Shown here piece after piece: positions 33,290 to 40,828 of a stretch of 40,833 bases of DNA. Positions within the stretch are counted from its first letter, which is position 1. Each line of letters opens with the position of its first letter. Source of the stretch: Oscillospiraceae bacterium (GTDB lineage Bacteria > Bacillota > Clostridia > Oscillospirales > Ruminococcaceae); the NCBI GenBank assembly GCA_009786985.1, contig WRGW01000105.1, positions 1-40,833 on the forward strand, in the 5' to 3' direction. Both the position numbers and the translations under genes were made by a program. The notes beneath the pieces are model-generated. The model was not told the origin of the DNA. It was given only the letters and a program-made list of their open reading frames with translations, and searched no databases.

Positions 33290-34570
33290 TTATATCTCTG
33301 AAGTTTCGCCTGATTGCGTCGTTTGTGCTGATGGTGGTTCGCCAATTTCGCCTAACCGAACTCTCAGCTTTTCTTTGTTTTGAAGATATTCTTCTAAAAT
33401 CGTTTTTAATACGTTTGCTACTGGGATTGCAAAAATCATTCCGAGTATTCCGCCGATTGCACCGCCGATTGTAATCGCAATGATTACCAGCACTGGGCTA
33501 ATTTTGAACGATGTCCCCATAATTTTAGGGTTTATGAAATTGCCTTCGATTTGCTGAATAATCACAAGCGTAATTGCTACAACAATAGCAGTATTAATAC
33601 CGCTAGTAGCCCATATGATGAATACCGCAATCGCTGTTCCGATAATAGAACCGAAGTATGGAATAACGTTCATGACTCCAAGCATTAGCGCCAACGTCAC
33701 CGCATACTCACTCCCCATAATCGTAAACGCTACCATGGTGATTGTCGCTAAAATCAAACAGTCAAGAAACTGGCAACTTATAAATTTCCTAAAGCTAAAA
33801 TCTATAAGGCGAATATATTTTAAAATCGGGCGTTGGTGTTTTGGTGAATGCGCACGAATCGTGCGTTTAACAAAACTTTTAACGCTATTATAGTCTGCTA
33901 AAAAATACAGGGTAGCTACAATCGTAAGGAAAGCGACGAATACGCCCGAAAATAAACTCGAAATCATTTGTGCTACGTCAAATTCAGGGAGAATCACCCA
34001 AACATCCTCAAGGCTCATGTTAGCGAGAACTTCATTAAGTCCCAGTTCCTCGAAAAACGGCGCATCACCCATAGCTTTCACCGCTGTATCGATATATCCA
34101 GGAATTTCTTCTACTAATTGTCTGACGTTTTCATAAAGCATAGGAATAATACTACTAAGCCCAAAAACGATGAACCCTGCTAACAGTATCAGATTTATAA
34201 CCATACTAAGAACACGTGCACTTCTGTACAATTTTGGCTTTTTAGGTTCTGGCGTGACAACACTTCCATCAACAGTAACAGTTGTTTTAGATTTAGGCTT
34301 TTTGCTTTTCTGATTTGTAGATGCAGATTTAGTTGGTTTTATAAAAGCCCTGTTCATAGAAAAAATCTTGATTTTTTTCTCAAGCCACGAAACCGGAATG
34401 TTTATGCAAAAGGCGACGATGAATCCTAAAAAAAACGGTCGCACAATTCCCATTATAAACCCAAACATTCCTGTAAACGAACCGAAGTCAAAAACCAATT
34501 TAGTAAATAGAATAATCGCCGCCGCTAAAATGAAAATTTTAAGGAAAGTTCTGTCTTTGCGCTCTTTCAT
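33290..34570 (-). CDS. AI-2E family transporter (PerM-like)
   Basis: A 426-residue polytopic membrane protein with about eight hydrophobic segments, of the AI-2E/UPF0118 family. Family features are the N-terminal FFLGFIVAFCINIPV, the long middle region, and the C-terminal GVMNVIPYFGSIIGTAIAVFI and VIIQQIEGNFINPKIMG. A Lys/Ser-rich cytoplasmic insert (about residues 78-115) is notable. Some relatives are Na+/H+ antiporters; autoinducer export is shown for very few, so the substrate is left open. AAAGGA precedes the ATG. Confidence 0.9.
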   Translation of the reverse strand: MKERKDRTFLKIFILAAAIILFTKLVFDFGSFTGMFGFIMGIVRPFFLGFIVAFCINIPVSWLEKKIKIFSMNRAFIKPTKSASTNQKSKKPKSKTTVTVDGSVVTPEPKKPKLYRSARVLSMVINLILLAGFIVFGLSSIIPMLYENVRQLVEEIPGYIDTAVKAMGDAPFFEELGLNEVLANMSLEDVWVILPEFDVAQMISSLFSGVFVAFLTIVATLYFLADYNSVKSFVKRTIRAHSPKHQRPILKYIRLIDFSFRKFISCQFLDCLILATITMVAFTIMGSEYAVTLALMLGVMNVIPYFGSIIGTAIAVFIIWATSGINTAIVVAITLVIIQQIEGNFINPKIMGTSFKISPVLVIIAITIGGAIGGILGMIFAIPVANVLKTILEEYLQNKEKLRVRLGEIGEPPSAQTTQSGETSEI

Positions 34571-34636
34571 TACTGTTGTCCTTTCGTTATATTGCTCCGC
34601 AACTAAAGTCTTGCACCTCTAATTGTATTATACCTT

Positions 34637-35374
34637 CTAAAATCTACTTTTAATATACATAGGCATTTTATTGCGTTTATGTTCGCTTTGGCGGTGGAGT
34701 TCTAAAATTTTTTCTTTAGTTTCGAGGTTGTCGCATACACCAGTGTGAATAAATTTGTCAAGCTCTTCATACGTGAAGCCGAGTGCTTCCTCGTCAGTCT
34801 TACCGCAAAGCCCATCAAGCGGGATTTTTTCTATAAATTTATCAGGCAATCCTAATTCATACCCTACAGATTTTAATTCGTTGACCGTTAGGTCGCCCAC
34901 TGGGCTAAAGTCTCCAGCAGAGTCGCCGTACTTGGTTTCCCAACCCACAAAAGTTTCGCACGCATTACAAGTATTGACCACTCTTCCGTCAACAATCGAA
35001 CTTATTGCATATAAAGTTGTCATACGGATTCTTGCAGGCGTATTCATCATCGCCAAACCATTTATCCTAAACTTGCGTTCACCGCCACCATCATGAATAG
35101 CATCATATAAAGAATATACTGTTTCGCCGATATTAATTTTTGTCCACGGGATTTTCAAATACTCACACACTGCGTAAGACACATCAATATCGCTTTGTTC
35201 GCCTTGTGGCATTAACACACCTAATACACGCTCAGCACCTAACGCTTCTACACATAGCGCTGCAACAATTGTGCTATCTTTTCCGCCGCTAATTCCGATT
35301 ACTGCAACAGCATCAGGGGCAGCATTTTCGATAAAATAGTTTTTAATCCACTCGACAATCTTTTCTTTTTGCAT
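34637..35374 (-). CDS. nadE: NH3-dependent NAD+ synthetase
   Basis: A 245-residue ATP-pyrophosphatase enzyme that amidates nicotinate adenine dinucleotide to NAD+. The PP-loop is GISGGKDSTIVAAL, followed by GVLMPQGEQSD, NTPARIRMTTLYAI and KYGDSAGDFSPVGDLTV. No N-terminal glutaminase domain is present, so it uses free ammonia. It follows an ECF S-component gene, 54 nt away, in the same direction. Confidence 0.94.
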   Translation of the reverse strand: MQKEKIVEWIKNYFIENAAPDAVAVIGISGGKDSTIVAALCVEALGAERVLGVLMPQGEQSDIDVSYAVCEYLKIPWTKINIGETVYSLYDAIHDGGGERKFRINGLAMMNTPARIRMTTLYAISSIVDGRVVNTCNACETFVGWETKYGDSAGDFSPVGDLTVNELKSVGYELGLPDKFIEKIPLDGLCGKTDEEALGFTYEELDKFIHTGVCDNLETKEKILELHRQSEHKRNKMPMYIKSRF

Positions 35375-35428
35375 TTTACACCAGTCTTTCTACATCCTAA
35401 TCTTGGAGGTCTAATAGACCCCGAAAGT

Positions 35429-36022
35429 TTATTTCACACCTTCAAGTTTTTTCAAAACATCTGATAATGGAGCTATGTTAATCAAACGTTCGCGCTGTAA
35501 AGCTACTACTATAGATGGAATTGCTAATATTTGAATCACAATTCCAGGTAATGCAGTCACAAACGCAGCAGTCAACCAGCCTTGAAGCGAATAGTCACCA
35601 ACATTAAATATGAAGGCATTAACTGCACCATAAATCACACGCCCGATTAGCATCGCCCCGATTAGCGAAACATAAATTTTTAAGTACAGATTTTTAGTAT
35701 TCTTAAAAGTAAGCAATAACATAAAAATCCCCGAAATTGCACCATAAGCCGCTAGTTCAAATACCATCGCTGGCAAAATTGGTGATGGGGGCATTCCAGT
35801 AATTGCGTGGGATAAAAGAGGTGTAATAATCCCAGTTGCTAATCCAAACAGTGGACCACAAATCAACCCTGCTAATAACACCGGTATGTGCATTGGCAGA
35901 ATCGCACGCCCTCCTAATGCGTATGGTAGAGAGTGAAATGCCATTGGTAAAATAACTCCTAATGCGATTAATAATCCTGCGATGACGATTTTACGTACAT
36001 CAATTATTTCTGTGTTTTTCAA
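35429..36022 (-). CDS. ECF transporter S component, substrate unknown
   Basis: A 197-residue membrane protein with about six hydrophobic segments. The N-terminal helix KIVIAGLLIALGVILPMAF and the conserved HIPVLLAGLICGPLFG followed by GIITPLLSHAITGMPP mark it as a substrate-binding S component of an energy-coupling-factor vitamin transporter. The shared energizing module (EcfA/A'/T) is not in the window. Its TTG start overlaps the upstream kinase gene by 23 nt. Position between a nucleoside-kinase-like gene and nadE hints at a pyridine or nucleoside precursor, but this is inference. Confidence 0.82.
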   Translation of the reverse strand: MKNTEIIDVRKIVIAGLLIALGVILPMAFHSLPYALGGRAILPMHIPVLLAGLICGPLFGLATGIITPLLSHAITGMPPSPILPAMVFELAAYGAISGIFMLLLTFKNTKNLYLKIYVSLIGAMLIGRVIYGAVNAFIFNVGDYSLQGWLTAAFVTALPGIVIQILAIPSIVVALQRERLINIAPLSDVLKKLEGVK

Positions 36023-36554
36023 ATTTTCCCCGCCTTTCTAATTCTTTGAGGTTGTTCGCTTGTAAGTCAGTAAACAATGCCTCAAAATACTTTTTTTCCA
36101 TTGGAAGCCATTCATTCACAAATTTGTTCAGCAAATCAGGGTTTCTTGCTTTTAGACGCTTGAGCTGTTCGTCTTTGTTTATTTCCATAAAAATCATCTT
36201 GTCATACACCTCACGCCATTTTTTTGAACGCATACAGTATACACCTTCTATGATTATGTCGTTTTTGCCAGTGTTTGAAATCACCACTAATTCCTTAGCG
36301 AACTTTCCCGTTTTACAGTCAAAGCGATGATAGTTAAGTGTTGGTTTGCCTTCTATTAGCGGATTTATGATTTCTTTTTCAAATCGCTCATAATCAACAT
36401 TACCACCTATTTCGGAAAAGCGTTCGTTAGTTCTTTGGTGGAGTTGTAGAAAAAAATCATCCATATGGATTACAGTCGCGCCAGTTTCCTTTGCCATCTT
36501 GTTAGCAAAAGTGGTCTTGCCAGACGCACTGTTACCATCAACTGCAATAATCAC
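36000..36554 (-). CDS. Uridine-kinase-like P-loop kinase
   Basis: A 184-residue kinase of the uridine kinase/phosphoribulokinase-like P-loop group. Walker A is DGNSASGKTTFANK, then HMDDFF with the likely catalytic aspartates, NYHRFDCKTG, and IIEGVYCM. The short length and divergent C-terminus mean the substrate (uridine, nicotinamide riboside, a vitamin precursor) is uncertain. It starts with GTG inside the last codons of pyrB (17-nt overlap) and overlaps the S component gene, so it is translationally linked to both. Confidence 0.8.
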   Translation of the reverse strand: MIIAVDGNSASGKTTFANKMAKETGATVIHMDDFFLQLHQRTNERFSEIGGNVDYERFEKEIINPLIEGKPTLNYHRFDCKTGKFAKELVVISNTGKNDIIIEGVYCMRSKKWREVYDKMIFMEINKDEQLKRLKARNPDLLNKFVNEWLPMEKKYFEALFTDLQANNLKELERRGKFEKHRNN

Positions 36555-37638
36555 AATAATTACACACCAATCCGTCTGCGGTTTTGACTAATCTATTCTT
36601 TAAGTTTTTTTCGTATCGAGTGATACATTTTAAGTTTTCGCATTGGGCATTGCTCACAAAATCATTCGTTATTGCCATAGAATCGTCAGTTGTAACAAGC
36701 TCAGAGTGTTCGTGGTTCAAAAGTGTAAGAATTAGTGCCATTCTTACATACATTCCGTAATTCGCTTGTTTGAAGTATACAGCACGAGGGTCATCATCAA
36801 CTTCAATTGCGATTTCGTCTACTCGTGGCAATGGGTGCATTACAATAAGGTCTTCTTTACCGGTTTTTAGCTTTTTTGTGTCGAGTGTAAAAATCTTTTT
36901 CTGCTTTTCATATTCTTTTTTGCCTTCATCAGATTTGTCAAATCGCTCGCGTTGAATACGTGTCATATAAAGCACATCGAGCTGTGGTAAAGCCGATTCA
37001 AGCGTTGGAACTTCGTAAAAACTGATTCCACGTTCGATTAGTTCAGCTTTGATATAATCTGGCATACAAAGCTCTGGTGTAGAGATAAAAGTAAATCTAT
37101 TTGCTTTATAGTGCGATATTGCACGAACCAATGAGTGCACAGTTCTGCCATACTTCAAATCACCGCAAATGCCTATGTTTAGGTCAGACAATCTGCTTTT
37201 TTCTTCAGTTAGTGTGAGTAAATCAGTTAAAGTTTGAGTCGGGTGTAGATGTCCACCGTCACCCGCATTGATTATAGGGCAATCTGCAGTGAGTGCCGCC
37301 GCTTTTGCAGCACCTTCAAGATAATGTCGCATAACAATCAAGTGTGAGTATCCGCTAATAGTCTTAGTAGTATCTCCTAGTGTTTCGCCTTTAGAGGTGC
37401 TGGAAGTCTCAGGGTTATCGAAACCAATAATTCCTCCACCTAATCGTAGCATAGCTGACTGAAAACTCATTTGAGTTCTAGTGCTTGGTTCATAAAACAA
37501 AGTCCCCATGATTTTGCCAGTACACGCACCTTTATATGTCCCAGGGCTTTTCATAATCAGCTGTGCTAAGGATATGATTTGATTCCATGTTTTTACAGGA
37601 TAGTCGTTTAAATCGATTAAATGATTAAGATTTTCCAA
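36538..37638 (-). CDS. pyrB: Aspartate carbamoyltransferase with C-terminal PyrI-like zinc module
   Basis: A 366-residue enzyme making carbamoyl-aspartate for pyrimidine synthesis; ordinary PyrB chains are about 305-310 residues. The catalytic part has YEPSTRTQMSF (STRT 52-55), the SSTSKGET loop (K83), and HPLPRVDEI (268-276). After about residue 310 an extra 55 residues contain C333-x4-C338 and C359-x2-C362 in NLKCITRYE..VCNYCDYC, matching the zinc domain of the regulatory subunit PyrI. The PyrI allosteric domain is absent. TTG start with AGGAGG 7 nt upstream. Confidence 0.93.
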   Translation of the reverse strand: MENLNHLIDLNDYPVKTWNQIISLAQLIMKSPGTYKGACTGKIMGTLFYEPSTRTQMSFQSAMLRLGGGIIGFDNPETSSTSKGETLGDTTKTISGYSHLIVMRHYLEGAAKAAALTADCPIINAGDGGHLHPTQTLTDLLTLTEEKSRLSDLNIGICGDLKYGRTVHSLVRAISHYKANRFTFISTPELCMPDYIKAELIERGISFYEVPTLESALPQLDVLYMTRIQRERFDKSDEGKKEYEKQKKIFTLDTKKLKTGKEDLIVMHPLPRVDEIAIEVDDDPRAVYFKQANYGMYVRMALILTLLNHEHSELVTTDDSMAITNDFVSNAQCENLKCITRYEKNLKNRLVKTADGLVCNYCDYCS

Positions 37639-37657
37639 ATAGACACCTCCTCTAATT

Positions 37658-37674
37658 TACGGTGAATCACCGTA
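37658..37674 (-). promoter_or_regulatory. Hairpin at the 5' end of the pyrB transcript
   Basis: TACGGTG-ATT-CACCGTA, a perfect 7-bp stem beginning about 3 nt after the predicted transcription start and 12 nt before the SD. It may stabilise the RNA; no pyrimidine attenuator or PyrR-type site was recognised. Confidence 0.6.
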
Positions 37675-37683
37675 GATTATACT

Positions 37684-37712
37684 ATTATAACATAAAAATC
37701 CGAATACGTCAA
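37684..37712 (-). promoter_or_regulatory. Sigma-A promoter for the pyrB operon
   Basis: On the minus strand TTGACG (37712-37707), a 17-nt spacer and TATAAT (37689-37684). It sits just after the stop of the upstream secreted-protein gene and begins a collinear run through nadE and possibly on to leuA-M42. Confidence 0.85.
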
Positions 37713-37728
37713 GCAAAATAGCCCCTTA

Positions 37729-38691
37729 TTATTTCTTGTGATTCTTTTTCTTATTTTGAACTGTTACCAAAGTAATTCCGAGTATTATTACTGCTATAAC
37801 GCCAGGAATTATAGCAAACCATACATTAAATTTTTCGTTAAAATTTTCATCGTTTTCTAAGTGACGACTTTCAAAAGCATCAGTTACAAGAGCGTATATT
37901 CCTGGTTCTTCAATTTCAAAACTGTACATAAATTTCTCTTCATCCCATGTCGCTCTATGCCTTTGGGGTGTCTCTGAAAGATTTTTAATGTTAATTGCAA
38001 ATACATCTTCATCTAATGGGTCGCTCTGCATATATACCGTCACTGGATTACGAAATGAGCTAACAGGTATAGGCGGATTTTGGTATGTGAAATCGAATGC
38101 GAACATATTCGCACTGATTTCCAATACATTCCATGACACTTGATTGAATCTATGTTCTATCGTATGGTTAAAATCATACCAATCAAAATTTTCATCATTG
38201 TTTATGCCATTTACCTCTATCTCATAACGAACTTCAAATGTTTTTTCGCGTGGTTCATCTGATTCGATTACGTAATTCATTGCATAGACAAAGCTATTTT
38301 CTAAACCTATATTTAGTTTGAAATTTGAGCCACTCAACATGATATTATCAACAACTTCTATAGGGCTGTGCAGATTATAAAGTGAAAAACTGAATCTTTC
38401 TCCTATTATACGGTCGTGAGGTGTAAAATAGGTATTACCTACAATTATGCCAGAATCAGCAGGGTCATGCTCAATTGAACCCATAGGAAAATCTTTGGCG
38501 TGTACAAAAAATTTTCCTGATAATTCATCAATTTCAAAATAAATCATCGATTGTATTGTAAAATCCTCATTGTATCCAAAAGAAAATTCCCTACCAGTTT
38601 CATCAAAATGAGGGCAAGCCGAAACTTGAATTGGTTGTATTGCAAGCGTTATAATCAACACTAACGCAATAAATTTTTTTGATTTTTTCAT
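37729..38691 (-). CDS. Secreted membrane-anchored protein of unknown function
   Basis: I do not recognise this 320-residue protein. It has an N-terminal signal peptide ending in VSAC (residues 23-26), which could be either a signal-peptidase I site or a lipobox. A long acidic, aromatic-rich extracytoplasmic region with beta-strand character follows, then a single C-terminal membrane helix (about 289-310) and the basic tail QNKKKNHKK. This is the layout of a cell-surface protein anchored at its C-terminus. It is third in line after the lipoprotein and YibE/F genes, 51 nt downstream. Confidence 0.7.
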   Translation of the reverse strand: MKKSKKFIALVLIITLAIQPIQVSACPHFDETGREFSFGYNEDFTIQSMIYFEIDELSGKFFVHAKDFPMGSIEHDPADSGIIVGNTYFTPHDRIIGERFSFSLYNLHSPIEVVDNIMLSGSNFKLNIGLENSFVYAMNYVIESDEPREKTFEVRYEIEVNGINNDENFDWYDFNHTIEHRFNQVSWNVLEISANMFAFDFTYQNPPIPVSSFRNPVTVYMQSDPLDEDVFAINIKNLSETPQRHRATWDEEKFMYSFEIEEPGIYALVTDAFESRHLENDENFNEKFNVWFAIIPGVIAVIILGITLVTVQNKKKNHKK

Positions 38692-38742
38692 AACTTTTAA
38701 TTCCTTGCTTTTAATTTTAAAGGCTGTTGAAAATATTTATTC

Positions 38743-39906
38743 TTACGAATTTTTAGAATCTGTCTTTATTGGTTCCACAATTTCCGTTGTTTCGCCAGAA
38801 GAAATGGTTGTTTTGCTTTTGTCTAATAAAATAAAAGCAAATATAGTGATAGGAATCGCAAAAATCAAACCAAGGCTTCCAGCAATCGCTCTGACTATTT
38901 CGGTTGAAATAGACTCTAAGTTGATTATTTCGCTGAATCTCATCTCAAATCCCATAAAAATCATAATAGTAGCGAGTGCACTTCCTGTATATGCCAAAAC
39001 AAGAGTGTTCACCATTGAACCCATTATGTCCTTGCCAATGTTGAATCCTGAATTGATTAAGTCTTTTTTTTCTATACTAGGGTTATGTGCCTTTATTTCG
39101 GTCATAGAAGATGATATGGAAATGGCAACATCCAAGCAAGCACCTAATGCTCCTATGATGATTCCAGCGAATAGCAGCCCTCTAAAATCAAACATATATC
39201 CATTCGGCAAATATTGTAGCATTTGAGCATCACCATGAGAAAAGCCAGTTATTCTTGCAAGGAAACCAAACAAATATGCAATTATACCACCCATTAATAA
39301 TCCGCCAGATACACCTATAATAGCGGAAATAGATTTTTTTCCTATACCGAAACAAATGCTAAAAGTTATAATCGCAGAGAGAATACATACGATTATTGAC
39401 AGAATTATGGGGTTATATCCTCTAAGTAATAGAGGAATAAGACCAAAAAAAATAAGTGAAATTGTGATTGTTAGGGCAATTAAAGCCTTTAGTCCTTTGG
39501 TTTTTCCTAAAACAATTACACATAGTGCAAAAAATATAATTAAAAACAATAAAGGTAAAGAACGGTCATAACTATGAAAATAGAACAAAGGTTCGCCGTC
39601 AGAACCTAATTCCATGTGTACGGATATTCTGTCACCAGCACTTAGGTTTATATCATAATTGTTACCAACAAGTGTATTCGTTATTGTTGATTCGTGATTT
39701 TGTAAATCCCTGTTTAATATTCTTATCTGCAAAGTTTGTATGACGGATTCGCCGATAGTTCTTTCTTCTGTTACTTCGATTACTCTCGCACGGTATAAAT
39801 TAACTTGATAGTCTTCTGCTAAATTCGCAGATATATTCGTAGAGAGAAGTGTAATAAACACAACAGAAAGTGTAATAAATATAACCGATTTAATTTTAAC
39901 CTTCAT
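38743..39906 (-). CDS. YibE/F family membrane protein
   Basis: A 387-residue protein. A signal-anchor helix is followed by an extracytoplasmic domain of about 85 residues (YRARVIEVTEERTIGES, then AGDRISVHMEL), then about eight membrane helices with family patterns GKTKGLKALIAL, GALGACLDVAISISSSMTEI and NTLVLAYTGSALATIMIF. This is the YibE/YibF fusion-type architecture of Firmicutes; the transported substrate is unknown. The ATG at 39906 overlaps the lipoprotein gene by 11 nt; reading further upstream adds only residues from that gene's frame. Confidence 0.88.
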   Translation of the reverse strand: MKVKIKSVIFITLSVVFITLLSTNISANLAEDYQVNLYRARVIEVTEERTIGESVIQTLQIRILNRDLQNHESTITNTLVGNNYDINLSAGDRISVHMELGSDGEPLFYFHSYDRSLPLLFLIIFFALCVIVLGKTKGLKALIALTITISLIFFGLIPLLLRGYNPIILSIIVCILSAIITFSICFGIGKKSISAIIGVSGGLLMGGIIAYLFGFLARITGFSHGDAQMLQYLPNGYMFDFRGLLFAGIIIGALGACLDVAISISSSMTEIKAHNPSIEKKDLINSGFNIGKDIMGSMVNTLVLAYTGSALATIMIFMGFEMRFSEIINLESISTEIVRAIAGSLGLIFAIPITIFAFILLDKSKTTISSGETTEIVEPIKTDSKNS

Positions 39907-40543
39907 ATTCGTATGCTCGCAATACCATTTCTTGATGTCTTGCATCCACTCGGTTGATTCCTGGTGTTAAGCTGTGCAAAAAGAAAATATCTATCACACC
40001 AATCATTCCGTTACCACGAATGCTGTCTAAGTTAATGCCTGTTCCAGTTGCACCGCTTCGGTTGTCTATGATAGCACCAAAGGGATGTTCTTCACTGCCA
40101 GAGTGTGGAAATGGTGCAATTGAGGCAGCGATTCGCCTGTCGCCAACAGTTACGATTACCGCTCGTCTTCTTACACACCAGTCGCCACCAGTAGTTTTTA
40201 GTAGCTTCTCTGTATCTTCGATAGTCATCGTTTCCACATCTGCCAATGTGTTATATCCTCCAGTAACTCTTCTCACTCTGTAGGTTATTCCAGTTTCTAT
40301 ATCGTATACATCGGCTTCTATGCCTTCGGCGAATATTTCCAATGCTTCCACAGAGTCTATTAATTCTGCAATACCGCCACCTCTAATTTCGGAAGCGGTA
40401 GTGTTTTCCGTTGAATTATTATGTTCGGTTTCATTATCTGTAAATTGATTAACTTCATTATTATTCGTGCCGTTGTTGGCACAAGCTGTTAAAAAAATTG
40501 CTATAGTGAAAATAAACGCTATGATTTTTATTGTTTTTTTCAT
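39896..40543 (-). CDS. Lipoprotein with wall-protein-like C-terminal domain
   Basis: A 215-residue protein with a clear lipobox (LTAC, cysteine 21) and a Asn/Thr-rich linker of about 30 residues. The rest (about 65-210) contains DVYDIETGITYRVRRVTGGYN, GGDWCVRRRAVIVTVG, and HSLTPGINRVDARHQEMVLRA. From memory this resembles an uncharacterised domain of Firmicutes and phage wall-associated proteins, where the end often reads NRVDPDHQ; the histidine pair seen there (HHCIHF) is changed here to GVIDIFF. Expected on the outer face of the membrane. AGAGGT precedes the ATG. Confidence 0.75.
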   Translation of the reverse strand: MKKTIKIIAFIFTIAIFLTACANNGTNNNEVNQFTDNETEHNNSTENTTASEIRGGGIAELIDSVEALEIFAEGIEADVYDIETGITYRVRRVTGGYNTLADVETMTIEDTEKLLKTTGGDWCVRRRAVIVTVGDRRIAASIAPFPHSGSEEHPFGAIIDNRSGATGTGINLDSIRGNGMIGVIDIFFLHSLTPGINRVDARHQEMVLRAYEYEG

Positions 40544-40564
40544 AGTTACCTCTAGTAAACATTA

Positions 40565-40615
40565 TTGAAAGTTCGGGTGTAATACCCCGATGCTCTGCGG
40601 TGTTACCGAACATTT
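40565..40615. repeat. Element A, copy 3 (short, complete)
   Basis: A complete 51-bp form: left end identical to 1738-1762, right end identical to 76-96, with only ATGCT between. GTTCGG..TAATACC pairs with GGTGTTACCGAAC, so the whole element folds into one hairpin. It lies between the promoter and start codon of the lipoprotein gene. Confidence 0.85.
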
Positions 40616-40631
40616 ATATACAACCAACTCT

Positions 40632-40660
40632 ATTTTATCACATTTGAAAATAGAAGTCAA
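40632..40660 (-). promoter_or_regulatory. Sigma-A promoter for the lipoprotein-YibE/F operon
   Basis: On the minus strand TTGACT (40660-40655), a 17-nt spacer and TAAAAT (40637-40632). The predicted leader of about 80 nt contains element A copy 3. Confidence 0.8.
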
Positions 40661-40703
40661 CATATAATTTGTATGTTCTAAAAATTTTTCCTAATTCGAA
40701 TGC

Positions 40704-40738
40704 CCTCTAAAACCGCTATACACTGCGGTTTTTAGAGG
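40704..40738. terminator. Hairpin between divergent promoters
   Basis: CCTCTAAAACCGC pairs with GCGGTTTTTAGAGG (one extra T) around an 8-nt loop. It has terminator shape and may insulate the two divergent transcription units. Confidence 0.6.
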
Positions 40739-40762
40739 TTTTTAGAGGTTTTTAGAGGTTTT
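40727..40762. repeat. Tandem 10-bp repeat
   Basis: GGTTTTTAGA occurs three times in a row from 40727, then GGTTTT. The first copy is part of the hairpin's right arm, suggesting slippage duplication of that arm. Confidence 0.85.
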
Positions 40763-40763
40763 G

Positions 40764-40780
40764 TACCAATTTAATTGGTA
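40764..40780. promoter_or_regulatory. Palindrome, candidate operator
   Basis: TACCAATT-T-AATTGGTA is a perfect 8-bp-arm palindrome ending 19 nt upstream of a -35 box. The spacing suits a repressor or activator site for the gene to the right; no regulator family can be assigned. Confidence 0.45.
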
Positions 40781-40799
40781 GTTTTGCGAAATTTGGGTG

Positions 40800-40828
40800 T
40801 TGACACATAAAAATTTATATGATATAAT
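40800..40828 (+). promoter_or_regulatory. Consensus sigma-A promoter for a gene beyond the right edge
   Basis: TTGACA (40800-40805) and TATAAT (40823-40828) with a 17-nt spacer, a perfect consensus match. The transcript starts outside the window. Confidence 0.85.

Noticed and set aside
33201-33290. T-box or leucine leader peptide upstream of leuA
   Set aside because: Only 89 nt separate leuA from the preceding gene; no T-box motif, no leucine-rich ORF and no terminator were found there.
34570-34660. Separate promoter for the AI-2E permease gene
   Set aside because: A TATAAT exists on the minus strand at 34632-34627, but at the right distance the -35 is TATTAA, too poor to call.
37639-37712. 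PyrR-type or pyrimidine-sensing attenuator before pyrB
   Set aside because: The leader is about 40 nt with one 7-bp hairpin and no U-run; no PyrR loop consensus was recognised.
38705-39226. A 173-codon open frame antisense to the YibE/F gene
   Set aside because: Mirror frame of a well-supported membrane protein; its start has no SD.
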